64,000 bases of DNA from Pedobacter chinensis (GCF_003339865.1 NZ_QPKV01000012.1:85281-149280); one strand, 5' to 3'; shown: positions 8,447 to 17,531, counted from the stretch's first letter. Program-made: numbers and translations. Notes: a model not told the origin generated them from the letters alone.

Positions 8447-9244
8447 ATGGAAATCATTGCATACGTTGCATCTGCCTTAATTGGAATTTCGCTTGGATTG
8501 ATCGGCGGTGGCGGTTCTATCCTCACCATGCCGGTACTGGTTTACCTATTTGGGGTTAATCCGCTATTGGCTACTTCTTATTCATTGTTCATCGTTGGCT
8601 CTACAAGTTTAGCAGGTACAGTCGGGAATTTTAAGCGTGGGCTGGTGAATATTAAAACAGCTTTGCTGTTTGGTAGTGCATCCATCTCAACTGTATTCTT
8701 AACCCGCAAATTCATTATCCCCCTTATACCCAAGATAATAATAAAAATCGGCGATTTTGAGTTAACAGAAAACATGCTCATGATGGTACTCTTTGCAGTT
8801 TTGATGGTAGCGGCTGCAACAGCGATGATTAAAGGTGCAAGAGCAGAAAGCAGCACCCGAATAGAAAAACCCCCACTTCACATCGGTAAACTGTTTTTAT
8901 ACGGCATTGCCATCGGCCTCGCTACTGGTTTTTTGGGTGCTGGTGGTGGCTTTCTACTTATTCCTACACTTGTTATTTTAGTGGGCTTACCCATGAAAGA
9001 GGCCGTAGGTACTTCACTTTTCATCATAGCGCTTAATTCGCTCATCGGTTTCACCGGCGATCTTGGACATTTCCATATCGACTGGATCTTTCTCGCCAAA
9101 ATTACTACCGTTGCCATTGCCGGTATCGTGGTAGGTGGAATGATAAACAAAAAAATAGATGGAGGAAAACTGAAGAAAGGTTTCGGGTGGTTTGTACTGG
9201 TTATGGGTTGCTACATCATTCTAAAAGAGGTAATATTTAAGTAA
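8447..9244 (+). CDS. Sulfite exporter TauE/SafE family protein
   Basis: 265-aa polytopic membrane protein. Two homologous halves each carry the Gly-rich signature (GLIGGGGSILTMPVL near the N-terminus, GFLGAGGGFLLIPTLV in the middle), as usual for this family of anion exporters for sulfite, organosulfonates or related sulfur anions. Between a Crp/Fnr gene and a persulfide dioxygenase, its likely job is removing sulfite or thiosulfate made during sulfide oxidation. Confidence 0.88.
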   Translation: MEIIAYVASALIGISLGLIGGGGSILTMPVLVYLFGVNPLLATSYSLFIVGSTSLAGTVGNFKRGLVNIKTALLFGSASISTVFLTRKFIIPLIPKIIIKIGDFELTENMLMMVLFAVLMVAAATAMIKGARAESSTRIEKPPLHIGKLFLYGIAIGLATGFLGAGGGFLLIPTLVILVGLPMKEAVGTSLFIIALNSLIGFTGDLGHFHIDWIFLAKITTVAIAGIVVGGMINKKIDGGKLKKGFGWFVLVMGCYIILKEVIFK

Positions 9245-9266
9245 CCTTCAGAAACAAACTCCTTGT

Positions 9267-9280
9267 GTGACAAAAGTCAC
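9267..9280 (+). promoter_or_regulatory. Crp/Fnr-type box before the first persulfide dioxygenase
   Basis: Perfect dyad GTGAC-AAAA-GTCAC, 22 bp before TAATTTTG (9303-9310), a consensus -7 element. No TTTG is found at the -33 position, which would abut the box, consistent with activator dependence. The ATG is at 9330. Confidence 0.8.
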
Positions 9281-9329
9281 CAACGACCATATCGTTAAGG
9301 ATTAATTTTGACATACTAATTTAATCATC

Positions 9330-10748
9330 ATGATTATAGAACAAATTTACACCGGATGTCTGGCACAAGGTGCCTATTATATAGAAAGCAACGGAGAGGC
9401 GGCCATTATCGATCCGCTTCGAGAGGTTAGTCCGTATATGGAACGTGCACGGAAGAACAACGCAAAAATAAAATACGTGCTCGAAACACATTTCCATGCC
9501 GATTTTGTATCCGGACACATTGATCTGGCTAAAGAAAGCGGCGCAGAAATCGTTTACGGGCCGAATGCAAAACCCGACTTTGATTTTTACGGTGCGAAAG
9601 ACGGAGAAGTGTTGCGACTTGGTGGGGCAAAGATTAAAGTGTTGCACACCCCAGGACATACCATGGAAAGCACCTGTTTCCTGGTTAGCGATGAGCAAGG
9701 AAAGGAAATAGCACTGTTCTCCGGCGATACGCTTTTTATAGGCGATGTGGGAAGACCCGATCTGGCACAGAAACCGGTCAGTGAGCTTACAAGTGAGATG
9801 CTAGCAGGTTATCTCTTTGATTCTTTACGCAATAAGATCATGCCTTTAAGCGATGATATTATGGTTTATCCTGCACATGGTGCGGGTAGCGCATGCGGAA
9901 AAAATATGAGCAAAGAGACCACCGATCTTTTGGGAAATCAAAAGAAGACCAATTATGCGCTAAGGGCAGGCATGTCCAAAGACGAATTCATTAAAGAGGT
10001 TACTGATGGTCTTTTACCGCCTCCTGCATATTTTCCTGAAAACGTCATGATGAACATCCATGGATATGATAGTTTTAACAAAGTGATAGAACGAGGCATG
10101 CAAGCCCTTAACCCCGATGCTTTTGAGCGGGTTGCAAATGAAACAGGAGCGGTAATTCTCGACACAAGAGCTCCAGAGGATTTTATAAAAGGCTTTCTCC
10201 CAAACTCGGTAAATATTGGCATCGATGGAAATTTCGCCCCCTGGGTAGGAACTTTAATCCCGGACATTAAACATCCTATTTTACTTATTACAGATGAGGG
10301 TAGAATTGAAGAAGTGCTCACCCGTTTATCAAGAGTAGGATTTGATGGTGCAGTAGGTTACCTAGATGGCGGCGTCGTTGCCTGGAAAAAAGCTGGTCAG
10401 GAAACCGACGAGATAAAATCGGTTTGTGTAGCCCGGCTGGCCGAAATCGGCAAAAAAGCGGAGGTAAATATTCTGGACGTCAGAAAAACAAAGGAATACT
10501 TAAGCGAGCATGTCGAGGGTGCTGTCAACCTTCCACTGGATTATATCAACGAAAACCTCGGCACCGTCGATAAAACCAAGACCTACTTTGTTCACTGTGC
10601 AGGTGGTTACCGTTCTGTTATTTTCAATTCCATCATGCGCTCACGCGGGTACCACAACCTCATCGATGTGGCTGGTGGTTTTAAGGCCATACAGGAAAAC
10701 GGATGTATTCCGACTACAGCATTTGTATGTCCAAGTACCTTAATATAA
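9330..10748 (+). CDS. Persulfide dioxygenase-rhodanese fusion (MBL fold)
   Basis: 472 aa. The N-terminal metallo-beta-lactamase-fold domain has the iron-binding HxHxDxxxxH (H54, H56, D58, H63), HTPGHT and GDTLFIGDVGRPDL motifs of ETHE1/Blh-type persulfide dioxygenases, which oxidise glutathione-type persulfide to sulfite. Two rhodanese-like domains follow: the first lacks an active Cys loop and the second has CAGGYRS with C423. The C-terminus adds two more Cys. The fusion lets sulfane sulfur pass between persulfide and thiosulfate. It heads the operon that continues with methyltransferase and rhodanese genes. Confidence 0.9.
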   Translation: MIIEQIYTGCLAQGAYYIESNGEAAIIDPLREVSPYMERARKNNAKIKYVLETHFHADFVSGHIDLAKESGAEIVYGPNAKPDFDFYGAKDGEVLRLGGAKIKVLHTPGHTMESTCFLVSDEQGKEIALFSGDTLFIGDVGRPDLAQKPVSELTSEMLAGYLFDSLRNKIMPLSDDIMVYPAHGAGSACGKNMSKETTDLLGNQKKTNYALRAGMSKDEFIKEVTDGLLPPPAYFPENVMMNIHGYDSFNKVIERGMQALNPDAFERVANETGAVILDTRAPEDFIKGFLPNSVNIGIDGNFAPWVGTLIPDIKHPILLITDEGRIEEVLTRLSRVGFDGAVGYLDGGVVAWKKAGQETDEIKSVCVARLAEIGKKAEVNILDVRKTKEYLSEHVEGAVNLPLDYINENLGTVDKTKTYFVHCAGGYRSVIFNSIMRSRGYHNLIDVAGGFKAIQENGCIPTTAFVCPSTLI

Positions 10749-10755
10749 AAGGGAT

Positions 10756-11376
10756 ATGAAAAATGAGAAAAAATCGCACTGGGAAAAGGTGTATTTAGAA
10801 AAAAGTCCTGACCAGGTCAGCTGGACGCAGGTCTACCCCACAGTTTCAATGGAGATGATAACGGGGTTCAATCTGGATAAATCTGCTCCGATAATCGATA
10901 TTGGCGGGGGAGACAGTCTGCTTGTGGATTTTTTGCTTCAGGAAGGCTACAGCGATATTACCGTAGTGGATATATCTTCCCGGGCATTGGAAAAGGCAAA
11001 GGCAAGGCTTGGAGAACTGTCTGGCAGGATACACTGGATCGAGACAGACATCAGGGATTTTGTGCCGCAAAGAAGTTATGCAGTCTGGCATGACCGGGCC
11101 ACTTTTCATTTCCTTCATTCATCAGAGGAAATCCATAGTTATGCAAACACGGCAGGTCAGTTTACCGGAGAATACTTGGTCATGGCGACTTTTTCGCTCA
11201 CCGGACCAGAAAAATGCAGTGGCCTGCCCGTTTCAAGATACAGTGAAAGAACGCTGCGCGAGATATTTAGAGAAGGGTTTACCGAAATAGAGTGCAGGCC
11301 GCAAGAGCACACTACCCCAATGCAAAGCACGCAGGATTTTCTGTTCTGCAGCTTTAAAAAAAATACAGAGCAATAA
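10756..11376 (+). CDS. Class I SAM-dependent methyltransferase
   Basis: 206 aa with SAM-binding motif I (IIDIGGGDSLLVD near residue 46), an acidic end to strand 2 (VVDIS), and the WHDRATFHFL region typical of the small TehB/thiol-methyltransferase-like group. It starts 7 bp after the dioxygenase stop, so it is co-transcribed. Homologues are often found beside rhodanese genes; methylation of sulfide, thiols or a metalloid is plausible but not shown. Confidence 0.82.
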   Translation: MKNEKKSHWEKVYLEKSPDQVSWTQVYPTVSMEMITGFNLDKSAPIIDIGGGDSLLVDFLLQEGYSDITVVDISSRALEKAKARLGELSGRIHWIETDIRDFVPQRSYAVWHDRATFHFLHSSEEIHSYANTAGQFTGEYLVMATFSLTGPEKCSGLPVSRYSERTLREIFREGFTEIECRPQEHTTPMQSTQDFLFCSFKKNTEQ

Positions 11377-11392
11377 GAAACGAATAAATACA

Positions 11393-11731
11393 ATGAATAA
11401 ACTACTTCAAATGATCAGCAGTTTTTTTTCAAAAGGTGCGTACAACCTCGATGGCTACCACTTCAAAAACGAATTTACAAAAAGCAGTGACGCAGTCCTC
11501 TTAGATGTAAGGACAAAGCCTGAATATGCCCCAGGCGCGCTTCCTTCAGCCATATATATCGATTTCCTGGGTTCTGCCTTTTCTTTAGAACTTGCAAAGC
11601 TGGATAAGTCCAAGCGGTATTTCCTCTATTGCAGAAGTGGAAAGCGTTCCTCCTCAGCGGTATCGGAGATGAGAAAACTTGGGGTGGAAGCATTCAACCT
11701 GGTTGGAGGTATCGGTACCTGGCCAAAATGA
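11393..11731 (+). CDS. Single-domain rhodanese-like protein
   Basis: 112 aa: rhodanese fold with the DVRTKPEY substrate-side motif and active loop CRSGKRS (C80), ending with NLVGGIGTW. It moves sulfane sulfur between thiosulfate or persulfide and acceptors. No signal peptide is clear, although the first ~15 residues are fairly hydrophobic. It lies 16 bp after the methyltransferase gene. Confidence 0.86.
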   Translation: MNKLLQMISSFFSKGAYNLDGYHFKNEFTKSSDAVLLDVRTKPEYAPGALPSAIYIDFLGSAFSLELAKLDKSKRYFLYCRSGKRSSSAVSEMRKLGVEAFNLVGGIGTWPK

Positions 11732-11894
11732 AGAAATATATTCAAGAAATATTGATCTATTCAACGCTGCCGGCCGGATTTCTTCGGGATGGCAGTTTGC
11801 TAAAATGATTCAGCACTTACTTGCTCAAACCGCCACAGGCATTACCTTTTAACAACAACAAAAACACCCATATTAACATTTCATTTAAAAAAAC
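11732..11894 (+). other. Gap with a possible decayed rhodanese 3' end
   Basis: No intact gene. One frame, ending at the TAA at about 11852, reads LFNAAGRISSGW and is faintly like the C-terminal NLVGGIGTW of rhodaneses, so this may be a remnant of a duplicated rhodanese. The match is short and could be chance. Confidence 0.25.
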
Positions 11895-12452
11895 ATGATT
11901 GATTTTATTAAACAACCCTGGCCTTGGTATTTCTCGGGCAGCATGATCGTACTCATTATGCTCATCCTACTTTTTTTCGGAAAGTCCTTTGGCTTTTCAT
12001 CAAACCTGCGAACGATGTGCAGCATAGCCGGAGCAGGCAGGAAAGTAAAATTTTTTGATTTTAAATGGAAAGACCAGACCTGGAACCTCATGTTCCTTAT
12101 CGGCTCGGTAATAGGTGGATTTGTTGCTACAAATTACCTTAGCAGTCCATCTCCCGTAAAATTATCATCCGCCACAATCTCCGATTTAAATCAATTGGGC
12201 ATTAAGTTCGATGGTGGGTTAAATCCAACCGGCCTGTTTTCACTGGAAGCAATGAAAGATTTAAAAACGCTGGCTATTTTACTCATCGGTGGTTTATTAG
12301 TCGGTTTTGGATCTCGTTATGCAGGCGGTTGTACTTCTGGTCACGCCATATCCGGGCTTTCGAATCTGCAAGTACCATCACTAGTAGCCGTAATCGGTTT
12401 CTTTGTTGGTGGCCTGATCATGACTTTCCTCATCATGCCTTTTATCTTTTAA
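11895..12452 (+). CDS. YeeE/YedE thiosulfate transporter, first half
   Basis: 185-aa membrane protein with several hydrophobic segments and the family motif RYAGGCTSGHAISGL near the C-terminus. In TsuA-type YeeE proteins the Cys in this motif hands thiosulfate across the membrane. In Bacteroidota the transporter is split into two proteins, and the partner starts 11 bp downstream. Uptake of thiosulfate or another sulfur anion is the likely role. Confidence 0.88.
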   Translation: MIDFIKQPWPWYFSGSMIVLIMLILLFFGKSFGFSSNLRTMCSIAGAGRKVKFFDFKWKDQTWNLMFLIGSVIGGFVATNYLSSPSPVKLSSATISDLNQLGIKFDGGLNPTGLFSLEAMKDLKTLAILLIGGLLVGFGSRYAGGCTSGHAISGLSNLQVPSLVAVIGFFVGGLIMTFLIMPFIF

Positions 12453-12463
12453 ATCTAAAAAAA

Positions 12464-12877
12464 ATGAAATTCATAAAATATATTCTTGCAGGAACACTTT
12501 TCGGAATCATCATGACCAAGTCTGAGGCTGTTTCCTGGTACAGGATCCAGGAAATGTTCCGTTTCCAGTCTTTCCATATGTATGGAATTATTGGTACGGC
12601 CGTTGTACTTGGCGTAATTGCAGTATGGCTGATCAAAAAATTCAAAGCCAAGGATCTGGCCGGAAATCCGATTGTCTTCCACGATAAGGACAAGGCCTAT
12701 ATAAAATACCTACTAGGCGGCACCATTTTCGGCCTGGGCTGGGCACTCACCGGCGCCTGTCCCGGCCCCATGTTCGTCAACCTTGGGAGCGGATATGCCG
12801 GTATGGCGGTGGTCATCCTTGGTGCGCTCCTGGGCACCTATCTATACGGAGCGATGAAAAGCAAGCTCCCTCATTAA
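12464..12877 (+). CDS. YeeE/YedE (DUF6691) transporter, second half
   Basis: 137 aa from the ATG at 12464 (a longer frame from 12329 would run through the preceding gene and is rejected). It has three to four hydrophobic segments and a second Cys-containing motif, GWALTGACPGPMFVNLG, matching the other half of a full-length YeeE. It pairs with the gene just upstream. Confidence 0.87.
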   Translation: MKFIKYILAGTLFGIIMTKSEAVSWYRIQEMFRFQSFHMYGIIGTAVVLGVIAVWLIKKFKAKDLAGNPIVFHDKDKAYIKYLLGGTIFGLGWALTGACPGPMFVNLGSGYAGMAVVILGALLGTYLYGAMKSKLPH

Positions 12878-12891
12878 TAAAATAGAATCTG

Positions 12892-13269
12892 ATGAGCAAA
12901 CTAAGGGCTATAATAGACCATAGATGTCCCAGGTGCCGAAAGGGAAAATTATATACCCATTCCATGTTCCATTGGAAATATGATCAGATGAATAAAAAAT
13001 TTGCCTGCTGCAACCTGAACTATGAGATAGAGCCGGGCTTCTTTATCGGAGCGATGTATGTGAGCTATGTTTTCATTGTCGCAGAACTTGTCAATGCGGG
13101 CATTCCGGCATTCATGATCTTTGGCGAAGAAGAGCAGTGGGCAATCATCGCAACCACTATTTCGCCGGTCATCCTACTGTTCACCTTCAACTACCGCTAT
13201 GCCAGAACCCTTTTGCTCCATGTCCTCTCTCCGATCAAATATGATGAAAGTGCAGGCAGAAACTGCTGA
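12892..13269 (+). CDS. DUF983 domain-containing membrane protein
   Basis: 125 aa. The N-terminus has a RCPRCRKGKLY zinc-ribbon-like motif (with CCNLNYEIEPGFFIGAMYVSYV after it), then two hydrophobic segments, as in the DUF983 family. Its function is unknown; family members sit near cytochrome oxidase or sulfur genes. It is the last gene of this unit before the next Crp/Fnr-type box. Confidence 0.8.
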   Translation: MSKLRAIIDHRCPRCRKGKLYTHSMFHWKYDQMNKKFACCNLNYEIEPGFFIGAMYVSYVFIVAELVNAGIPAFMIFGEEEQWAIIATTISPVILLFTFNYRYARTLLLHVLSPIKYDESAGRNC

Positions 13270-13286
13270 GAAGATTTTGGGGCGCT

Positions 13287-13300
13287 GTGACAAAAGTTAC
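13287..13300 (+). promoter_or_regulatory. Crp/Fnr-type box before the second persulfide dioxygenase
   Basis: GTGAC-AAAA-GTTAC, one mismatch from a perfect dyad, again exactly 22 bp before a consensus -7 element, TAAATTTG (13323-13330). The ATG is at 13392. Confidence 0.75.
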
Positions 13301-13391
13301 AGTGCGAAGAACCGCTAAAGGGTAAATTTGATGTAAACCTGGCAAAGGCAGGAATCATACCGTTAAACACATTAATCAAAAATAAAAACAC

Positions 13392-14732
13392 ATGAAAATA
13401 GAACAATTTGAAGACAAGCACCTCTCCCATTACAGCTATGCGGTACTGAGCGAATGCCGGAATGAAATCATATTGATCGATCCCTCCAGGGATCCGTCTG
13501 CATATTACCATTTTGCCGAAAAACACCAGGCCAAAATAGTTGGTGTTATCGAGACGCACCCGCATGCGGATTTTGTGAGTGCTCATCTTGAAATCCATCA
13601 TAAGACCGGCGCAACAATATATTGCAGCAAACTCAATACGCCGTCCTACCTGTTTTCCCCATTTGATGAAGACCAGACGATAACCCTGGGAAAGATCACC
13701 TTAAGGGCAATCAACACCCCGGGGCACTCTCCGGATAGTATCAGTATTTTGCTCGAACACGATGGGAAACAAAAAGCGCTATTTTCCGGAGATACCCTTT
13801 TTATCGGTGACTGCGGAAGGCCGGATTTAAGGGAAAGCGGAGGTGATTCAATGGCGGAACGCAATTTCCTTGCCGCCCAAATGTACCATTCATTAAGGGA
13901 CAAACTGATGAAACTCTCAGATGAAGTGATTCTGTATCCGGCACACGGGGCAGGTACGCTCTGCGGAAAAGCGTTGAGCGAGGCCAATAGCAGTACCATT
14001 GGTGCTGAAAAAAGAAGTAACTGGTCACTGCAGGAAATGACTGAGGCCGATTTTGTGAGCGCATTAAATGAAAACCAGCCATTCATTCCATTTTACTTCC
14101 CTTTTGATGTGGCCTTGAACAAGAAAGGCGCAGCACCGTTTGAAGATTCGGTAAGTGCGGTTCAGATCATGGAATCCGGTGAAAACTTAAAACCAAATGC
14201 CCTAATTATCGATACGCGAAGGGAAGATGTTTTTAAGAAGGGACATATAGAAGGCGCTGTAAATATCATGGATGGAAACAAATTTGAAACCTGGCTGGGC
14301 AGCATTGTGAAGCCTGAAGAGCCTTATTATCTTATGGCAGAAAATCTTGCTACATTGCATAGTCTTATCGCGAGGACCGCATCCATCGGGTATGAAACGC
14401 AGCTTGCCGGCGGTTTTATAAACGCAGTAGAAACTGTCCCGGATGAGATTATCGATATCCAAAATTTTAAAGAGAACCAAAATGGATATACCATTGTGGA
14501 TGTGAGGAACAAGACAGAGCGTATGGAAAACAGTATTTTTGAGAACAGCATAAATATTCCACTGGGAAATTTAAGGGAAAGGGTAAACGAAATTCCGCTG
14601 GAGCAACCCGTAGCAGTACACTGCGCCGGTGGATACAGAAGTGCGGCTGCAAGCTCACTGATTGCATCCGTTATTGATGGCAAGCAAAAGGTGCTTGATA
14701 TTGGTGAGGCCATTAAGGATTTTCAGAATTAA
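13392..14732 (+). CDS. Second persulfide dioxygenase-rhodanese fusion
   Basis: 446 aa, paralogous in layout to the protein at 9330. The metal motif is HPHADFVSAH (H56, H58, D60, H65), followed by NTPGHSPDS and GDTLFIGDCGRPDL, then two rhodanese-like domains with only the last active (CAGGYRS, C411). The clear divergence between the paralogues suggests different substrates or expression. It is followed 12 bp later by a cytochrome and then a DsrE gene. Confidence 0.88.
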   Translation: MKIEQFEDKHLSHYSYAVLSECRNEIILIDPSRDPSAYYHFAEKHQAKIVGVIETHPHADFVSAHLEIHHKTGATIYCSKLNTPSYLFSPFDEDQTITLGKITLRAINTPGHSPDSISILLEHDGKQKALFSGDTLFIGDCGRPDLRESGGDSMAERNFLAAQMYHSLRDKLMKLSDEVILYPAHGAGTLCGKALSEANSSTIGAEKRSNWSLQEMTEADFVSALNENQPFIPFYFPFDVALNKKGAAPFEDSVSAVQIMESGENLKPNALIIDTRREDVFKKGHIEGAVNIMDGNKFETWLGSIVKPEEPYYLMAENLATLHSLIARTASIGYETQLAGGFINAVETVPDEIIDIQNFKENQNGYTIVDVRNKTERMENSIFENSINIPLGNLRERVNEIPLEQPVAVHCAGGYRSAAASSLIASVIDGKQKVLDIGEAIKDFQN

Positions 14733-14744
14733 TATTTTAAAAGT

Positions 14745-15824
14745 GTGAAAACAGAAAGAAACAACGAGGATAAACTGCAGGTATTTGCCCGGTTTGGAAA
14801 ATATCTCGTATGGACGTCATTTCTATTCGTTGTGATCATGTTTTCTCTTGTTTTAGCACTCAGCGGATTTCATCTTCCAAAAAGTTTCTATGCGGATAAG
14901 CCTAATCCATCCATTCAAAAGAATCAAATAAAACCTTTAGAGCGCCGTGTTGCTAAACCCGAATATTGGAAGGCGCCTGATACGATGCAGCTTCAGGGCA
15001 AAGCTGATGCGGATCTGATCAGGTATGGCCGGGATTTGATTGTCCGTACGGCATACTATTTAGGGCCGCAGGGTATCGTAGGAAAGCTGACTAATGGTAT
15101 GAATTGTCAGAACTGCCACTTGGATGCAGGAACCAGGCCCTTTGCGAATAATTTCTCCATCTTTTATGCAGGTTTTCCAAAAATGAGCGCAAGAAGCGGT
15201 AGAAAGGAAGAAGCCTTTGAACGGATTAATGAGTGCTTCGAGCGAAGCATGAACGGCAAAGCTCCGGGAAGAAATTCCAGGGAAATGGTCGCCATGTTGG
15301 CCTATTTAAAATGGGTTGGAAAAAAACAGGATGCCGCACATTCCATTGCGGATAATTCGGTAAAAAAAATCCCATATCTGGATGTGCCTGCAGATCCCCT
15401 GAAGGGGAAAATGGTATATGCCTCCAAATGCAGCAGCTGTCATGGAGAAACGGGCAAAGGCGTTGCCTCACCTGATGGAAAAGGATATATGTACCCTCCC
15501 CTTTGGGGCAGGGACAGCTATAACGATGGTGCAGGAATGTTCAGGCTTGGAAATTTTGCAGGATTTGTCAAAAACAACATGCCTTATGGCGCCACCTACA
15601 AAGATCCGAACTTAACGGATGCGGAAGCCTGGGACGTAGCTGCATTTGTGAATGCGCAGCCCAGACCGCACCTGGATTCCAAAAACGACTATAAAAACCT
15701 GTACACAAAGCCAATAGATTATCCCTTCGGGCCATATGCAGATCACTTTAGCGAAAAGCAGCATAAATATGGTCCCTTTATTGACATGGCTGAACAGCAC
15801 GCACCTATAAAACAGAAAAAATAG
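14745..15824 (+). CDS. Dihaem c-type cytochrome, TsdA-like thiosulfate dehydrogenase
   Basis: 359 aa from a GTG start at 14745; no earlier ATG fits. One N-terminal membrane anchor (about residues 22-42) exports the rest. Two haem c sites are present: CQNCH at 121-125 and CSSCH at 229-233. The stretch between them (FPKMSARSGR, ERINECFERSMNGK, MVAMLAYLKW) matches TsdA/SoxA-like cytochromes that join two thiosulfates to tetrathionate or otherwise transfer electrons from sulfur compounds. A paralogue with a paired DsrE gene lies at 32298. Confidence 0.82.
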   Translation: MKTERNNEDKLQVFARFGKYLVWTSFLFVVIMFSLVLALSGFHLPKSFYADKPNPSIQKNQIKPLERRVAKPEYWKAPDTMQLQGKADADLIRYGRDLIVRTAYYLGPQGIVGKLTNGMNCQNCHLDAGTRPFANNFSIFYAGFPKMSARSGRKEEAFERINECFERSMNGKAPGRNSREMVAMLAYLKWVGKKQDAAHSIADNSVKKIPYLDVPADPLKGKMVYASKCSSCHGETGKGVASPDGKGYMYPPLWGRDSYNDGAGMFRLGNFAGFVKNNMPYGATYKDPNLTDAEAWDVAAFVNAQPRPHLDSKNDYKNLYTKPIDYPFGPYADHFSEKQHKYGPFIDMAEQHAPIKQKK

Positions 15825-15828
15825 AAAC

Positions 15829-16284
15829 ATGAAAAAATTACTGATCTTACTCCAGCTTGTCATCATGATGGTCATCACCACCAATGTATCTGCACAGGAG
15901 ACAAAAAAACCGTTTACGGGTGCTGTTGCAAAAAAGAAATCATATAAAGCGCTATATGTACTTAACAGTGCCGAGGAAAAACATATTTCGGGAACACTCA
16001 GGAACATCAACAATGCTTTGGAGGATCCAAGATTGAAGGGAAAACTGGAGGTTGAGCTTATCGCCTTCGGGGATGGCGTGGCGGTTTATCGCAAGGATGG
16101 AAAGTTCCTTGAGCAGCTTAATTTGCTAAAGTCAAAGGGCGTAATTCTTGCGCAGTGCGAGAATACCGTTCGCGAGCGGAAAATCGATAAGTCAGATCTC
16201 TTCGATTTCATCAGCTATGTGCCAAGCGGCAACGGAGAGATCATCATCCGTTCGGCGGAAGGATGGGTAATCGTTCATCCCTAA
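15829..16284 (+). CDS. Exported DsrE-family protein
   Basis: 151 aa with a Sec signal peptide (cleavage near VSAQE) and a DsrE/DsrF-like fold: NNALEDPRLKGKLEVELIAF, GDGVAVY, and one conserved Cys in ILAQCENTVRERK. Such Cys can carry sulfane sulfur. It begins 4 bp after the cytochrome stop. The same cytochrome-DsrE pair is repeated at 32-34 kb, so the two probably act together in the periplasm. Confidence 0.83.
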   Translation: MKKLLILLQLVIMMVITTNVSAQETKKPFTGAVAKKKSYKALYVLNSAEEKHISGTLRNINNALEDPRLKGKLEVELIAFGDGVAVYRKDGKFLEQLNLLKSKGVILAQCENTVRERKIDKSDLFDFISYVPSGNGEIIIRSAEGWVIVHP

Positions 16285-16624
16285 TGTAAAAACCAAAACG
16301 GCAGTGAATCTTTAAAAGGTGCAAATTGGTATTTCGATACGATGCAAAGATTAGGATCAGTTGTGCCGGATCCATTTCACCCGGGGCCGCAAACGCCGAA
16401 AATTATTGTCATGTTTAAATATCAATGGCTTATGCCGGCAACACTAAAATTCAAAAGGTTCGACAAAATTGTCTATCATCGTATGTGCTGTGCGGAGTAA
16501 CGCATTTAAAAATGCTAGGGAATTTATCGAAAAGCTACATAATTAAAACAGTACTCGCCCAAACAGCATTGATAAAATTTTGTTAATCAGGCATGCGGTG
16601 ATCCGTCAACCAATATTATCAATA
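16285..16624. other. Intergenic region
   Basis: About 340 bp between the DsrE gene and the DUF202 gene. I see no recognisable gene, RNA or clear terminator in it. Confidence 0.5.
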
Positions 16625-17014
16625 ATGGAAAAAGAAGAACAAGCCATTCCTAAATCAAACACTGGTGACCATCTGGCCAACGAACGGACTTTTCTTGCCT
16701 GGATAAGAACTAGCATAGGAATTATGGGCTTTGGTTTTGTGGTGGTAAAGTTTTCACTTTTTATCAAGCAGATCACTCTCGCTCTTGGGGCCAAAGCCGT
16801 CGTACACCAAACCGGCAACTCACAGAGGATAGGAATACTTCTTGTCGGGGTAGGCGCACTGACCATCATCCTGGCATTTATGCGCTATCAAAAAACTCAT
16901 ACACTTATTAATCAAGGCAGTTATTACCATTCCTCTACACTCATCAAAGTCCTTACCGTGGTTATTTTCATTTCAAGCATGCTTTTGTTGATATATCTTG
17001 TAAGAACGACTTAG
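16625..17014 (+). CDS. YidH-family (DUF202) membrane protein
   Basis: 129 aa from ATG 16625; the open frame starts earlier, but DUF202 begins with the conserved DHLANERTFLAWIRTS, which fits this start. Three membrane segments. Function unknown. A close paralogue lies on the opposite strand at 30325, beside the second sulfur module. Confidence 0.85.
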   Translation: MEKEEQAIPKSNTGDHLANERTFLAWIRTSIGIMGFGFVVVKFSLFIKQITLALGAKAVVHQTGNSQRIGILLVGVGALTIILAFMRYQKTHTLINQGSYYHSSTLIKVLTVVIFISSMLLLIYLVRTT

Positions 17015-17087
17015 CGGATCTCTGACATGGAAACACTGATTGTGAGCACGAATACCAAACTTGAGAGAACCCGTACTTTATCACCGG

Positions 17088-17444
17088 TCAAATATGTTTC
17101 GCTACCAAACGCAGCAGGTCGTGAATATCGAAAGGCTTTTTAATAAAATTCTCTGCAGCGCAGCCCCTTCTAATGTCATAACGGTCCGCATGAGCACTCA
17201 TCATGATAATCGGAACATTCCGGGTTTTCTCTAAGGACTTCAGGTAACTGCAGACTTCAATGCCGTTTCCATCGGGGAGCATAACATCCAGCAGAAAAAG
17301 ATCTGCAACATGATCACTTAGCCCTGCCATAAACGAGCTTACCGAAGAAAACGCGGAAACCCCGTACCCCTCACTGTTAAAAAGAAGCTGTAATACTTCG
17401 GTTATACCCTCATCATTTTCCAAAAGATATATCATCTTTTCCAT
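17088..17444 (-). CDS. Stand-alone response-regulator receiver
   Basis: 118-aa CheY-like protein: acidic pocket (END/E near residues 9-12), phosphoacceptor D53 in LLDVMLPDGNG, conserved Ser/Thr region MMSAH and Lys in IKKPF. It has no output domain. No histidine kinase is present nearby. It is the last minus-strand gene of the efflux region. Confidence 0.88.
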   Translation of the reverse strand: MEKMIYLLENDEGITEVLQLLFNSEGYGVSAFSSVSSFMAGLSDHVADLFLLDVMLPDGNGIEVCSYLKSLEKTRNVPIIMMSAHADRYDIRRGCAAENFIKKPFDIHDLLRLVAKHI

Positions 17445-17531
17445 TTGTCATGCATATTGTGGGTTGCCCCTGGTTATAATAAATCTGATTTGCCATTCCT
17501 ACGAATGTTTTTTAAAGGTCTAAAAAGGCCC

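Noticed and set aside
12329..12463. Longer start for the second YeeE/YedE half
   Set aside because: The added 45 residues are out-of-frame sequence of the preceding gene and do not resemble the family; ATG 12464 fits.
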